From contig NZ_QWGB01000004.1 in NCBI RefSeq assembly GCF_003576345.1, forward strand, positions 248,001 to 312,000: a DNA stretch of 64,000 nt, read 5' to 3'. Position numbers and translations under genes: made by a program. Of this stretch, positions 52,094-61,652 are shown piece by piece; the stretch's first letter is position 1; every line of letters starts with the position of its first letter. A model generated the notes under the pieces. That model was not told the DNA's origin and ran no database searches. It worked only from the letters and a program-made list of their open reading frames with translations. The stretch is from Henriciella barbarensis. Its GTDB lineage: Bacteria > Pseudomonadota > Alphaproteobacteria > Caulobacterales > Hyphomonadaceae.

Positions 52094-52462
52094 TTACTCC
52101 CCCTTCTTCTTGTACATGGCCAGCATCCGCTGGGTGACCATGAAGCCACCAAAGATGTTGACGCTGGCGAGCGCGACAGCAAAGCCGCCGAGGATCTTGG
52201 CGGTCCAGCCGCCATTGATCAGGCCAGAGGAGGCCGCTGCCACGATCGCACCGACCACGATCACTGAAGAGATCGCATTGGTGACAGCCATGAGCGGGGT
52301 GTGGAGAGCCGGGGTCACCGACCAGACAACGTAATAGCCGACGAAACAGGCCAGCGCGAAGATCGCGGCAAGGAAGACCGTCGGGTTGAGATTTGTGATT
52401 TCGGCCGCATGGGCTGGCAGGGCCAGCGCGAGTGCCGAGAGAACTACTGGGATGGCTTTCAT
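52094..52462 (-). CDS. pntAB: NAD(P) transhydrogenase subunit alpha, membrane part (PntAB)
   Basis: 122 residues with an N-terminal hydrophobic leader ([19 protein letters not shown]), then three membrane segments ([51 protein letters not shown]) and the conserved [13 protein letters not shown] motif of domain II. This is the split-alpha form seen in Rhodospirillum and many alphaproteobacteria. Overlaps pntAA by 4 bp (ATGA). Confidence 0.94.
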   Translation of the reverse strand: MKAIPVVLSALALALPAHAAEITNLNPTVFLAAIFALACFVGYYVVWSVTPALHTPLMAVTNAISSVIVVGAIVAAASSGLINGGWTAKILGGFAVALASVNIFGGFMVTQRMLAMYKKKGE

Positions 52463-53586
52463 GATTTCAGCCTTTCATTCACGGTTTCGCCGCCCTTGGT
52501 GAGGATCATTGCCGTGACGATCTCGTCATCGGTCTCAAGGTTGAGGGATCCATCTTCGGCCGTGATTAGCGGCAAGAAGGCGACGAGGTTCTTGGCATAA
52601 AGCGAGGATGTGTCGGCCGGCAGGCGCGCGGGCAGGTTGGAATAACCGGCCACTTTCACGCCATTAATGTCGACGACCTCATCAGGTTTCGACAGCTTGC
52701 AATTGCCGCCCGTGGCGACCGCCATGTCGATGACGACAGCACCGGGCTTCATCGACTTCACCATGTCTTCGGTGACCAGCTCTGGCGCTGGACGGCCCGG
52801 GATGAGGGCCGTTGTGATGACGATGTCCTGCTTGGCGATGTGGGTCGCGGTCAGCTCCGACTGCTGGCGCTTGTAGTCGTCGGACATTTCCTTGGCGTAG
52901 CCGCCAGCGGTCTCGGCTTCCTTGAACTCGTCATTTTCGACGGCGATGAACTTGGCGCCAAGCGAGGCGACCTGTTCCTTAGCCGCCGGTCGCACATCGG
53001 TCGCTGTCACCACCCCGCCGAGACGACGTGCTGTTGCGATGGCCTGGAGGCCTGCAACGCCTGCGCCCATGACGAAGACCTTGGCTGGCGCGACCGTGCC
53101 AGCTGCTGTCATCATCATCGGTAGCGCGCGGCCATAAAGGGTCGCTCCTTCGATCATGGCGCGGTAGCCGGCGAGGTTGGATTGTGAGGAGAGCGCGTCC
53201 ATGGACTGGGCGCGGGTGATTCGCGGTGTGAACTCCATGGCGAGCGTGTTGAGCTTCTTGCCATTGAACGCTGTCAGAAGGTCGCCCATGCCGAACGGGT
53301 TCATCAGCGCGATGACGGTCAGCCCTTCAGGATAGCTGGTTGCTTCCTGTGCACTTGGCGCGCGAACCTTCAGGAGGACATCAGCCCCCTTAAGCGCGTC
53401 ACCAGCTGAGCTGGCGATAGTTGCTCCTTCATCTGAAAAAGCCTTGTCCGGAAAGCCTGCAGCCACACCCGCACCAGTTTCAATGGTGACGGTGTGATCG
53501 AGGCCGACAAGCTTCTTCACCGATTCCGGGGTTGCCGCGACACGCGTCTCTCCCGGACTTGTTTCTTTCAGAATTGTCAGCTTCAT
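52459..53586 (-). CDS. pntAA: NAD(P) transhydrogenase subunit alpha, NAD-binding part (PntAA)
   Basis: 375 residues from the ATG at 53586 ([21 protein letters not shown]), the standard PntAA start. Domain I Rossmann folds: [39 protein letters not shown], and the closing [14 protein letters not shown] with [14 protein letters not shown]. Soluble peripheral subunit that binds NAD(H). The reading frame is open for 516 bp upstream, into the divergent SDR gene, but that part has no family resemblance. First gene of the pnt operon; divergent from the SDR gene across 57 bp. Confidence 0.96.
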   Translation of the reverse strand: MKLTILKETSPGETRVAATPESVKKLVGLDHTVTIETGAGVAAGFPDKAFSDEGATIASSAGDALKGADVLLKVRAPSAQEATSYPEGLTVIALMNPFGMGDLLTAFNGKKLNTLAMEFTPRITRAQSMDALSSQSNLAGYRAMIEGATLYGRALPMMMTAAGTVAPAKVFVMGAGVAGLQAIATARRLGGVVTATDVRPAAKEQVASLGAKFIAVENDEFKEAETAGGYAKEMSDDYKRQQSELTATHIAKQDIVITTALIPGRPAPELVTEDMVKSMKPGAVVIDMAVATGGNCKLSKPDEVVDINGVKVAGYSNLPARLPADTSSLYAKNLVAFLPLITAEDGSLNLETDDEIVTAMILTKGGETVNERLKS

Positions 53587-53643
53587 GGCGCGAGTGATCG
53601 GAAAATTTTTGCGTGAAAGCAATAGCAGGACGAAAGACGAGGC

Positions 53644-54411
53644 ATGGAATTGTTCAAACTCAACGGAAAAACGGCTCTTGTTACCGGTGCGTCCGGTGGC
53701 CTTGGTGAAAGTTTCGCAAGAGCCCTGTCGCAAGCAGGGGCGCGGGTTGTACTCGCTGCGCGGCGCATAGAGAAACTTGAGGCGCTGGCGGCTGAAATCA
53801 AATCGCAGGGGGGTGAGGCCCTGGCTGTTTCGATGGACGTCACCGATCCGGCAAGCGTCGAATCGGCTTTCGCCACCGTTCAGGACAAGTTTGGTGGCCC
53901 GGCCGATATAATCGTCAACAATTCGGGCATTTCGCGCGACAACTGGTATACCAAGATCACCGAGGAAGAGTGGCGCGCTGTCATGGAGACCAATGTCGAC
54001 GGCGTATGGCGTGTCGCGAAGGCAGCTTCGAATGCGCTGATCGAGGCAGGCAAGCCCGGATCGATCATCAACATCGCCTCCATTACCGCGCTGCGGCCGC
54101 AATACTTCATCTCAGCCTATGCAGCGTCGAAGGCGGCGGTCGATCACATGACCCGCGTCATGGCGCTGGAAGGGGCGCGGTATGGCATTCGCGTGAATGC
54201 GATCGCGCCGGGCTATTACAAGACCAATATCAATGACGAGTTCCTCGACAGCGAGGCAGGCGACAAGATGCGAAAGCGGATTCCGATGCGCCGCTTCGGT
54301 GAGCATGCCGAGCTTTCAGGCGCGCTGCTGCTGCTCGCCTCCGACGCCGGTAGCTATATGACGGGTTCGACGATCGTGGTCGATGGTGGGCATACGGTAA
54401 ATACGCTTTAG
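53644..54411 (+). CDS. SDR family oxidoreductase
   Basis: 255-residue classical short-chain dehydrogenase. NAD(P) site TGASGGLGESFARAL, NNSGIS, catalytic Ser in IASITALRP, Tyr-Lys in AYAASKAAV, and the C-terminal VVDGGHT. The AARRIEKLEAL region after strand 2 with Arg suggests NADP(H). FabG-like size; substrate not readable. It is divergent from pntAA and could share its control, fitting an NADPH link, but this is inference. Confidence 0.93.
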   Translation: MELFKLNGKTALVTGASGGLGESFARALSQAGARVVLAARRIEKLEALAAEIKSQGGEALAVSMDVTDPASVESAFATVQDKFGGPADIIVNNSGISRDNWYTKITEEEWRAVMETNVDGVWRVAKAASNALIEAGKPGSIINIASITALRPQYFISAYAASKAAVDHMTRVMALEGARYGIRVNAIAPGYYKTNINDEFLDSEAGDKMRKRIPMRRFGEHAELSGALLLLASDAGSYMTGSTIVVDGGHTVNTL

Positions 54412-54617
54412 GGCTATCCGGACTTCTGCTGTCTGCATCGAATACTGTTGATGACGTCCGCCCAACCTTCGGTGGGGAGGCGCTTCGAACGGGCACAGCT
54501 TACGTCGTTGTCCTGCAAGTTTTCCGGCCAATCAGGCAAAGCGCTCAATTTGAAGGTGGGTTTTAGGGGTTCATTAGGCGCCTCATGAGACATGAGAGTC
54601 CGTTGAAAGGCGTCGAA

Positions 54618-54881
54618 ATGAGTCCAGAGCGCAAGACAGTCCAAGAGCACGCGGGCACGGCCAGCGCGCCTACTGAGGCCACCAGTTCGCGGCCCGAGAC
54701 AGCGTGTCCGGAGCGCCATGATGGATCGCAATCACCTGCGCGCCAGCTTCAGGATGATCTGGAGAGCCGTCTGGTCCCGGAAGCGCGTTCTTCGACGCTC
54801 CGTCAGATCGCTCAAGCGCTCGTTACTGCCTCCGGCCTGACCATGGTTATGGGCTTTTTCGTCTTCAACGCGATTTCCTAG
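54618..54881 (+). CDS. Small hypothetical protein with C-terminal membrane segment
   Basis: 87 residues from the ATG at 54618 (MSPERKTVQEHAG); an ATG 11 codons upstream is possible. The first 60 residues are polar and low in conservation signs; the end (LRQIAQALVTASGLTMVMGFFVFNAIS) is a hydrophobic stretch that could be a C-terminal anchor. It lies 68 bp upstream of the galU start. No family recognised; it might also be a chance frame. Confidence 0.45.
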   Translation: MSPERKTVQEHAGTASAPTEATSSRPETACPERHDGSQSPARQLQDDLESRLVPEARSSTLRQIAQALVTASGLTMVMGFFVFNAIS

Positions 54882-54949
54882 TCCTGCCTCTGGCAATCAG
54901 CTGACCGAGCCATATGATGGCAAGTGAAGTCGAATGCGAAAGAGTACGA

Positions 54950-55822
54950 ATGAGAGTCAGAAAAGCCGTGCTGCCTGTCGCTGGCCATGGAACCCGTGTC
55001 CTGCCAGCATCAAAATCTATTCCAAAGGAATTGCTGACAGTCGTCGACCAGCCCGTACTGCAATACGTGGTTGATGAAGCGCGTGCAGCCGGGATCGAGC
55101 ACTTCGTTTTCGTAACCGGGCGCGGCAAGCACGCTATCGAAGACTATTTCGATGAGGCCTATGAGCTGGAGCAGACGCTCGCTTCGAAATCATCAAAAGC
55201 CGATATCCTGAAGGATCTGCAGCGCACGAAGCTGCCACCAGGGGCTGCGAGCTTTACGCGACAGCAGGCGCCGCTGGGGCTGGGGCATGCCGTGTGGTGC
55301 GCAAAGGACATCATTGGCGAGGAGCCGTTTGCCGTATTGTTGCCCGATGTGATCCTTCGCGCAGAGCCCTCGGCGCTGGCGCAGATGGTAACCGCTTATG
55401 ACGAGGTCGGGGGCAATATCATTGCCGTCAATCCGGTGCCTGAGGAGCAGGTCTCGTCCTATGGGGTCATCACACCGAAGTCGCGGGACGGCCGGCTTAT
55501 CGAGATGGAAGGCATGGTCGAGAAGCCCGCGCGTGAAGACGCACCTTCCAATCTCAAGATCACTGGCCGCTACATCCTGCAACCTGAAATCTTTGGCCTG
55601 CTGGAAGACCAGGGCAAAGGGGCAGGTGGTGAGATCCAGCTGACCGATTCCATGGTAAGGTTGATGCAGACCCAGTCATTTCACGCCTATGAGTTTGAGG
55701 GTGAGGAGTTCGATTGCGGCTCCAAGGCCGGCTATTTCGAGGCATTTGTCGCGCACGCGCTGAAGCATCCGGAGACGGCGGACTTCGCGGAGGCGGTTCT
55801 CAAGAAGTATGGCAGTGGCTGA
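54950..55822 (+). CDS. galU: UTP--glucose-1-phosphate uridylyltransferase
   Basis: Makes UDP-glucose for polysaccharide and lipopolysaccharide synthesis. 290 residues from the ATG at 54950 (MRVRKAVLPVAGHG); an upstream start at 54914 adds 12 residues unlike the family. Motifs: AVLPVAGHGTRVLPASKSIPKEL (nucleotide loop), VVDQPVLQYVVDEA, VLLPDVIL, VEKPAREDAPSN and EIQLTDSM. The substitutions His and Val in GHGTRVLP are slightly off the consensus GLGTRFLP. It is followed by a UDP-sugar epimerase gene, fitting UDP-glucose to UDP-glucuronate or galacturonate supply. Confidence 0.93.
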   Translation: MRVRKAVLPVAGHGTRVLPASKSIPKELLTVVDQPVLQYVVDEARAAGIEHFVFVTGRGKHAIEDYFDEAYELEQTLASKSSKADILKDLQRTKLPPGAASFTRQQAPLGLGHAVWCAKDIIGEEPFAVLLPDVILRAEPSALAQMVTAYDEVGGNIIAVNPVPEEQVSSYGVITPKSRDGRLIEMEGMVEKPAREDAPSNLKITGRYILQPEIFGLLEDQGKGAGGEIQLTDSMVRLMQTQSFHAYEFEGEEFDCGSKAGYFEAFVAHALKHPETADFAEAVLKKYGSG

Positions 55823-55902
55823 TGAGGCCGGGCGACTGACCGCAGCCTGCGACTTTCCCTCGTTTCGGTGAATAGCTATAGCGGTTCACGCGAGGTGAGT
55901 GG

Positions 55903-56907
55903 ATGAGATTTCTTGTAACTGGCGTTGCCGGTTTTATCGGTTCAAGGATTGCCGGAGCGCTTTTGAGCGACGGCCATGAGGTCATCGGGCTCGACAATCT
56001 CAACGCCTATTATGACCCGGCGCTGAAGCAGGCGCGGCTCCATGAGTTGCAGACTTATGAGAATTTCTCGTTTCGCAAGCTCGATATCTCCGACCATGAG
56101 AAGCTGCTTGGACTGCCCGAACGCGATTCGATCGACCGGGTCATCCATCTGGCCGCTCAGGCGGGCGTTCGCTATTCGCTTGAAAATCCCTTTGCCTATG
56201 CCCAGTCGAATTTGACCGGTCACCTTGCCATGCTGGAATTCTGTCGCCGGGCCGCCAAGGTGCCGATGCTGGTCTATGCGTCATCAAGCTCTGTCTATGG
56301 CGATGATGCGATTGCGCCATTCCGTGAGGACGCGAATGTCGACCGACCTGTCTCGCTCTACGCCGCGACCAAGCGGGCCGACGAGTTGATGAGCCAGGCC
56401 TATGCCAAGCTTTATGATATTCCGCAGATCGGCGTGCGCTTCTTTACTGTGTATGGCCCCTGGGGGCGCCCCGATATGGCGTATTGGTCGTTTACCGACC
56501 GCATCCTGCGCGGTGAGACGATACGCGTCTTTAATGGCGGCAAGATGAAGCGTGACTTCACCTTCATTGCAGACGCTGTGGCGGGACTGAAGGCGATTGC
56601 GACCCGGCCCGCGGTCTTCGTCGAGGGCCAGCGGGCGCACAAGCTCTACAATATCGGACACAACCAGCCCGTCGAGTTGCTGAAATTCATTGAGACGATC
56701 GAAGAGGTCACCGGCAAGAAGGCGCGCATGGCACTGGAACCCATGCAGCCGGGCGATGTCACCGAGACATGCGCTGACATTTCCCGCATGCAAGCCAATT
56801 ACGGGTACGAGCCGAAAGTGAGCCTGAAGGAAGGCCTACAGCAGTTTGCAGATTGGTTCAGGACCCAACGGGTCGCTGCAGGACCGGCGATCAGGCAAGG
56901 GCTTTAG
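55903..56907 (+). CDS. NAD-dependent epimerase, UDP-glucuronate 4-epimerase-like
   Basis: 334-residue extended SDR. NAD site VTGVAGFIGSRIAGAL, DNLNAYYDPALKQARL (the DNLNxYYDxxLK signature of UDP-glucuronate 4-epimerases such as LpsL), HLAAQAGVRYSLENP, SSSSVYG, catalytic YAATKRADE, and FFTVYGPWGRPDMAYW. Converts UDP-glucuronate to UDP-galacturonate for surface polysaccharide. Downstream of galU by 80 bp, and 4 bp upstream of the dehydratase gene. Confidence 0.92.
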   Translation: MRFLVTGVAGFIGSRIAGALLSDGHEVIGLDNLNAYYDPALKQARLHELQTYENFSFRKLDISDHEKLLGLPERDSIDRVIHLAAQAGVRYSLENPFAYAQSNLTGHLAMLEFCRRAAKVPMLVYASSSSVYGDDAIAPFREDANVDRPVSLYAATKRADELMSQAYAKLYDIPQIGVRFFTVYGPWGRPDMAYWSFTDRILRGETIRVFNGGKMKRDFTFIADAVAGLKAIATRPAVFVEGQRAHKLYNIGHNQPVELLKFIETIEEVTGKKARMALEPMQPGDVTETCADISRMQANYGYEPKVSLKEGLQQFADWFRTQRVAAGPAIRQGL

Positions 56908-56911
56908 GTCC

Positions 56912-57898
56912 ATGGCAACCGAGGCGCTTCCGACAGGTCAGGACGTGCTGAATGCTGCGCGGCGGCTCCACGGGCATGTGCTTCGCACGCCGGTCCTGCG
57001 CAATGATGCGCTGGATGAGATCGCAGGGGCAAAGCTCTGGTTTAAATGCGAAAACCTGCAAACGACCGGAAGCTTCAAGATCCGTGGCGCGACCAACCGG
57101 CTTTTGCAGCTCAGCCCCGCGCAACGTGAGAAAGGCGTTGTTGCCTTCTCCTCTGGCAATCACGCGCAGGGCATCGCACGGGCCGCAAAGAATTTTCGTA
57201 TGCCAGCGCTCATCGTCATGCCGTCGGATGCGCCAGCCATCAAGGTCGAAGGCGTACGGCGCGACGGAGCGGAAATCAGGCTTTATGACCGTGAGCATGA
57301 AAGTCGCGAGGAGATTGCCGCCGAAGAAACGGAGAAGCGGGGCGCTACGCTGGTGCCGAGTTTCGATGATCCGTACATCATCGCCGGGCAGGGGAGCGCA
57401 GGCGTCGAATTCGGACAGCAGATGCGCGATGCCAACACGCAACTCGATCACATCATTTGTTGCGCGGGTGGCGGCGGTCTCATTACGGGGCTGGCGCTCG
57501 GTTACCGCCAATTCGACCCTGATATATCGATATGGACCGCAGAACCTGAGGCGCATGACGACTGGCGCCGCTCGCTTGCGGCGGACAGGATTGAAGTCAA
57601 TGCGCCCGGCACGCGCTCTATTTGCGATGCGATACTGACGCCGTCTCCGGGGAAACTTACCTGGGCACTAGGGCGGGAGCTTCTTGCAGGTGGATGTGCC
57701 GTTTGCGACGACCGCATTGAAGAAGCGATGCGGCTAGCCTTCCGCCATCTGAAGCTGGTCGTTGAGCCGGGAGGTGCAGCCGCGCTGGCCTGCGCTTTGT
57801 TTGATCTGCCCGAAGCAGCTAAGGGCAAATCAGTCGGTGTTGTGCTGTCAGGCGGGAATGTCGATCCGGCGCAGTATGCGCGGATATTGGCGGACTAG
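56912..57898 (+). CDS. Threonine dehydratase/serine racemase-like PLP enzyme
   Basis: 328 residues from the ATG at 56912 (MATEALPTGQDVLNAARRL), 4 bp after the epimerase stop. Fold-type II PLP enzyme: PLP lysine in TTGSFKIRGATNR, SSGNHAQGIARAAK, and the glycine loop CAGGGGLITGLALG. There is no C-terminal ACT-type regulatory domain, so it is of the short catabolic or racemase-like type rather than biosynthetic IlvA. Acts in the cytoplasm on threonine or serine. Coupling with a polysaccharide gene appears incidental. Confidence 0.9.
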   Translation: MATEALPTGQDVLNAARRLHGHVLRTPVLRNDALDEIAGAKLWFKCENLQTTGSFKIRGATNRLLQLSPAQREKGVVAFSSGNHAQGIARAAKNFRMPALIVMPSDAPAIKVEGVRRDGAEIRLYDREHESREEIAAEETEKRGATLVPSFDDPYIIAGQGSAGVEFGQQMRDANTQLDHIICCAGGGGLITGLALGYRQFDPDISIWTAEPEAHDDWRRSLAADRIEVNAPGTRSICDAILTPSPGKLTWALGRELLAGGCAVCDDRIEEAMRLAFRHLKLVVEPGGAAALACALFDLPEAAKGKSVGVVLSGGNVDPAQYARILAD

Positions 57899-57927
57899 CT
57901 GTCCTCTGTTTCTACTGGCACTGCCCA

Positions 57928-57962
57928 ACCGCCGTGGGCCCCAACTTTCGTTGGGGGGCGGT
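57928..57962. repeat. Two-tier hairpin with GAAA tetraloop between convergent genes
   Basis: Inner stem CCCCAAC-TTTC-GTTGGGG (57939-57956; GAAA loop on the minus strand) inside an outer stem ACCGCC / GGCGGT, with a 5-nt bulge. It sits between stops at 57898 and 57980 and could stop smpB transcription, though no T run follows. A weaker relative (CGCCCAACCTTCGGTGGGGA) is near 54459. Confidence 0.55.
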
Positions 57963-57979
57963 AAGCAGTCAGGGGCTAC

Positions 57980-58459
57980 CTAGTTTTCTTTTAGAATGCG
58001 GGACTTCTCGCGTTGCCAGTCACGTTTCTTGGCGGTTTCGCGCTTGTCTGGCGCCTTCTTGCCTGTCGCGAGTCCAATCAGCAGTTTCGCCATGCCACGG
58101 TCGTTGAAGTAGAGCTTCAGTGGGACAATCGTACGACCTGCGCGCTCGACCTTCTGGGAGAGCTCGGCGATCTCACGCTTCGAAGCGAGGAGTTTACGAC
58201 GGCGCTTCGGCTCGTGGTTGAACTGGTTCGCGCCCTCATAGGGCGGGAAATCTGCGTTCACGAGCCAAAGCTCGCCTTCTTCAACGGCTGCATAGGATTC
58301 AGCGATGTTTGCGCGACCATTGCGCAGCGACTTCACTTCACTGCCCTGTAGCTGCAAGCCGGCCTCCAGCGTGTCTTCGACTTGATAGTCGAAGCGTGCG
58401 CGGCGGTTTTCCGCTACGAGGCCGTCTGAGCGACCCTTGATTTGGCTCTTCTTTGACAT
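57980..58459 (-). CDS. smpB: SsrA-binding protein SmpB
   Basis: 159-residue partner of tmRNA in trans-translation. Conserved parts: [89 protein letters not shown], ending in the basic tail [12 protein letters not shown]. Full length. It starts 6 bp after the dapA stop, the usual alphaproteobacterial dapA-smpB order. The tmRNA gene itself is not in the window. Confidence 0.97.
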   Translation of the reverse strand: MSKKSQIKGRSDGLVAENRRARFDYQVEDTLEAGLQLQGSEVKSLRNGRANIAESYAAVEEGELWLVNADFPPYEGANQFNHEPKRRRKLLASKREIAELSQKVERAGRTIVPLKLYFNDRGMAKLLIGLATGKKAPDKRETAKKRDWQREKSRILKEN

Positions 58460-58465
58460 GGGAGG

Positions 58466-59341
58466 CTATATAAGGCCTGCGATCTCCATTGCAGCCTCAA
58501 TCCTGCGGCGGGCTGCATCGTCTGGTGCGACGAGCGGCAGGCGGATTTCGTCGCTGCAAAGCCCGAGGCGCGACAGCGCGAACTTGGCCGGCCCCGGAGA
58601 AGGGGCACAAAACAGCGCCTTGTGAAGCGCGATGAAGCGGGCTTCGATCTCGCGCGCGGTGTCAAGATCGGCTTCATCCATGGCCCTGTGCATCTTCGCC
58701 ATTTCAGCGGGGGCGACGTTGGACGTGACCGAGATACAACCGGTGCCGCCCATGGCGCGGTAGCCGAGGGTCACGGGGTCTTCACCGCAAATCTGGACGA
58801 ACTGCTCGTCCCGCAGGCCCGCAGTATGAAGACTGATACGGGCAAGATCGCCCGTCGCATCCTTGATACCGACAATGTTCGGATGCTTTCCAAGGCGGAT
58901 CACGGTCTCAGGCTGAAGGTCTGAAACAGTACGGCCTGGCACGTTGTACAAAATGATCGGCAGTGCGACAGCGTCAGCGATGGCGCGGAAATGTGCCTCA
59001 AGGCCTGCCTGATCCGGCCGGTTGTAGTAAGGGCAGACACAAAGCGCTGCATCGGCGCCAGCTTCCTTTGCATGCTCGACCAGCCCGATGGCTTCGCGGG
59101 TAGAGTTCGAGCCAGCACCGGCGATAACCGGAACGCGTCCCGCAGTCACCTCTATGCAGAGACTGACGACCTCGCGGTGCTCAGCGTGGCTAAGCGTGGC
59201 GGATTCGCCAGTGGTGCCACAGGGGACGAGTCCGCCTGCGCCATTCTCGATCTGGCGCTCTACAAGATCGGCAAACGCTTTCCGGTCGACCTCCCCATTT
59301 CGGAACGGAGTGACTAGTGCCGGAATTGAACCATTGAACAT
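58466..59341 (-). CDS. dapA: 4-hydroxy-tetrahydrodipicolinate synthase
   Basis: First enzyme of the lysine/diaminopimelate branch, condensing pyruvate with aspartate semialdehyde. 291 residues: GSIPALVTPFRNGEVD, GTTGESATLSHAEH, the tyrosine in IILYNVPGRT, and the Schiff-base lysine in IVGIKDATGDL. Cytoplasmic homotetramer in the family. Divergent from the lytic transglycosylase gene across about 95 bp; operon with smpB downstream. Both dapA and its divergent neighbour serve cell-wall metabolism. Confidence 0.96.
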   Translation of the reverse strand: MFNGSIPALVTPFRNGEVDRKAFADLVERQIENGAGGLVPCGTTGESATLSHAEHREVVSLCIEVTAGRVPVIAGAGSNSTREAIGLVEHAKEAGADAALCVCPYYNRPDQAGLEAHFRAIADAVALPIILYNVPGRTVSDLQPETVIRLGKHPNIVGIKDATGDLARISLHTAGLRDEQFVQICGEDPVTLGYRAMGGTGCISVTSNVAPAEMAKMHRAMDEADLDTAREIEARFIALHKALFCAPSPGPAKFALSRLGLCSDEIRLPLVAPDDAARRRIEAAMEIAGLI

Positions 59342-59436
59342 CGTGATTTTGCCGCGAAGTTTATGTTACACATATGCTGAGTTGGACGATAAAGTGTCTG
59401 ACATCTCAACAGCCAAAAGAAAACAGGCAGGGCCTA

Positions 59437-61470
59437 ATGGGCGTTACCACATACCGAGCGATTACAGCAGCATTAATGCTGGCGACTGCATCACCGATTG
59501 CAGTGGCGATTCCCTCATCTTCTCCGAGTGTTAAGCCAGACCTGGTGCCCGCGTCGAGTGTGGTAACGACTGCGGAGGCGAGACTGTTCCGTGATGCGGT
59601 TGCAGCGATGGACCGGGGAGACTGGTCTACAGTCCGTAGTCTGCAGGCGAGATCGGGCGACGCGGTGGTGCGCGACCTTATTGCTTGGTTCCGGGGCCGT
59701 AGCGACCAGAACATGTCTTTCGACGAAATGAGCGTTCTGCTGCGCCAGCGCAGCGACTGGCCGTTCATGACGACCCTGCAGGTGCGCGCTGAAGGCATAA
59801 TCAATGATTCGGCCCTCGATGATTTGCAGAAGATTGCCTGGTTTGAGGAGATGGGCGGACCAGCTTCCGGAGAAGGCCGGGTGGCCCTCGCAGAAGCTTA
59901 CCGGCGCGGCGGCCAGATGGACAAGGCGATCGAGCTTGCTCGTGAAGCCTGGCACGGCAACACGCTGGACAGCGCCCTGACGCAACGCGTGCTCAATCAG
60001 TATGGCAGTCAGCTTTCTCAGGACGACCACCGCAAGCGTGCGGACTTCTTGCTCTGGACCAATCAGCGCACGGCGACGTCCCAGCTGAAATCCCGCGTCG
60101 GAAGTGACTGGGCGTTGCTTATTGAAGCACGCATCAGGCTTCAGGCGAGAGCGGCAGGCGTCGACGCCGCTGTGAATGCGGTGCCGGCTTCGCTGCAGAA
60201 CCATCCGGGGCTGATGTTCGACCGTGCCCACTGGCGCAAACGCGCCGGGCAACGTGACGAGAACTGGGTGCCGCTCCTCGCAGAGATTGACGGCACCGGA
60301 GTTCCGGCAGCAGGACAGAACGCGCTCTGGAATCTACGTCACTGGCCGATTCGCGAGGCGCTGCAGGAGCGGAAATTCCAGCTCGCCTATGATCTTGGAT
60401 CGCGTCACGGCATGGATTCGGGCGGCAATTTTGCTGAAGCCGCCTGGGTGTCAGGCTGGACGGCGCTTCGCCATCTCAACCAGCCATCCATGGCCCTTCC
60501 ACACTTCAAGGCGCTTGAAGCCGGGACGTCCACACCGATCAGCCAGGCGAGGGCGCTTTACTGGCAGGGGCGAACCTATGAAGCACTCGGCAATCAGACG
60601 GAGGCTGCCGCCGCCTATCAGCGTGCGGCCCAGTACCCTTATGTCTATTACGGCCAGCTGGCAGCCGAGAAGGCGGGCCTGCAGCGCATCTATCTGAAGA
60701 CCGAAGCCGATGTGACCGATGCCGAGCGTAATGCTTTCATGAGCAGGCCGCAGGTGAAGGCCGCTATCCTGCTCGCCGAAAACGGGCAGGAAATGGATTT
60801 CCGCCGGTTCTCCTACAATATCGATGACACGTTGGAGACAGAGGCAGACTATGTGCTGCTCTCCGAGGTCGCGAATAACTACCTCTATCCGGAAGTCGGT
60901 GTGCGCGGCGCCAAGGCCGGGCTCGCCAAGAATGTGATCGCGCCGCAGGCGGTCTTCCCGATCCCCAACTTTCCGCTGCAGCGCGAGCCGAACGTGGAGC
61001 GTGCGGTGATCTATGCGCTCGCCCGCCAGGAAAGCGAGATGAACCCCTCGGCTGTCTCGCATGCCAATGCGCGCGGCCTGATGCAATTTCTTCCGGCCAC
61101 CGCGCGAGAGGAAGCTCGGCGCATCGGCCTTCCGTTCCGCACATCATGGCTGACTGATGATCCTGGTTACAACATGACGCTCGGTGGATCGCACCTCGAT
61201 ACGCTACTTGGCCAATTCAATGGCAGCTACATCATGACAGTGGCAGCGTATAATGCTGGAGCGTCACGCCCACGTCGCTGGATGCGAGAGTATGGCGATC
61301 CGCGCCGGGGTGAGATCGACCCGATTGACTGGGTGGAGTTCATACCCTTTTCCGAAACGCGCAATTACGTCCAGCGCGTCCTGGAGAACACCCAAGTGTA
61401 CCGCCAGCGGATTGCTGGTGAGGCCGTCGATATCCGACTGACCGAAGATCTCAATCGAGGCAGGCACTAG
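59437..61470 (+). CDS. Soluble lytic murein transglycosylase (Slt70-like)
   Basis: 677 residues from the ATG at 59437 (MGVTTYRAITAALMLATA), with a signal peptide to about AVA. Residues about 50-480 are an alpha-superhelix (many Trp/Ala-rich helices, including RSDWPFMTTLQVRAEG and SQARALYWQGRTYEALG). The catalytic SLT domain follows: ALARQESEMNPSAVSHANARG with Glu532, LMQFLPATAREEAR, and NMTLGGSHLD, ending in VAAYNAGASRPRRWM. Cleaves glycan strands in the periplasm. Upstream in-frame start at 59374 is less likely. Confidence 0.94.
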   Translation: MGVTTYRAITAALMLATASPIAVAIPSSSPSVKPDLVPASSVVTTAEARLFRDAVAAMDRGDWSTVRSLQARSGDAVVRDLIAWFRGRSDQNMSFDEMSVLLRQRSDWPFMTTLQVRAEGIINDSALDDLQKIAWFEEMGGPASGEGRVALAEAYRRGGQMDKAIELAREAWHGNTLDSALTQRVLNQYGSQLSQDDHRKRADFLLWTNQRTATSQLKSRVGSDWALLIEARIRLQARAAGVDAAVNAVPASLQNHPGLMFDRAHWRKRAGQRDENWVPLLAEIDGTGVPAAGQNALWNLRHWPIREALQERKFQLAYDLGSRHGMDSGGNFAEAAWVSGWTALRHLNQPSMALPHFKALEAGTSTPISQARALYWQGRTYEALGNQTEAAAAYQRAAQYPYVYYGQLAAEKAGLQRIYLKTEADVTDAERNAFMSRPQVKAAILLAENGQEMDFRRFSYNIDDTLETEADYVLLSEVANNYLYPEVGVRGAKAGLAKNVIAPQAVFPIPNFPLQREPNVERAVIYALARQESEMNPSAVSHANARGLMQFLPATAREEARRIGLPFRTSWLTDDPGYNMTLGGSHLDTLLGQFNGSYIMTVAAYNAGASRPRRWMREYGDPRRGEIDPIDWVEFIPFSETRNYVQRVLENTQVYRQRIAGEAVDIRLTEDLNRGRH

Positions 61471-61485
61471 CGCTCGTCCAGAAAA

Positions 61486-61515
61486 CGAAAAGGCCACCCC
61501 CGAGGGGGTGGCCTT
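61486..61515 (-). terminator. Hairpin terminator, probably for the 26-codon ORF transcript
   Basis: Perfect 11-bp stem AAGGCCACCCC / GGGGTGGCCTT with a CGAG loop. On the minus strand it is followed by a broken T tract; on the plus side there is almost no T, so it suits the minus transcript better although it may also help the transglycosylase gene. Confidence 0.7.
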
Positions 61516-61571
61516 CGTGAGCCGGATTGGCTCATGAATCCTGGTAGGGCGATACCTACCCGAGGTCAGTG

Positions 61572-61652
61572 CTAGCGCACAGAGAGAGGCTGCTCTCCAA
61601 GGCCACCAGCACAGACGGACCCATTTGCCGTTCCTGGTTTCTCACTCGACAT
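61572..61652 (-). CDS. 26-codon ORF with an extreme Shine-Dalgarno sequence
   Basis: ATG at 61652 to TAG at 61572 encodes 26 residues, starting MSSEKPGTANG and ending GGLGEQPLSVR, with one Cys at residue 14. It is preceded by GAAAGGAGGTGATCCA (61653-61668 on the other strand), which is complementary to the 3' end of 16S rRNA over 16 consecutive bases, with GGAGG 7 nt from the ATG. Downstream on the same strand are two short hairpins (GGTAGG / CCTACC at 61543-61560, GAGCC / GGCTC at 61519-61533) and the terminator at 61486-61515. It forms a self-contained unit of about 200 nt. No similarity recognised; a dual-function RNA is possible. Confidence 0.55.
   Translation of the reverse strand: MSSEKPGTANGSVCAGGLGEQPLSVR

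Noticed and set aside
53587-54102. N-terminal extension of PntAA
   Set aside because: Runs antisense through the divergent SDR gene; the standard PntAA N-terminus begins at 53586.
54414-54593. Reverse frame of 59 residues starting MSHEAPNEP
   Set aside because: Overlaps the hairpin repeat near 54459, has no ribosome-binding site and no family; not convincing.
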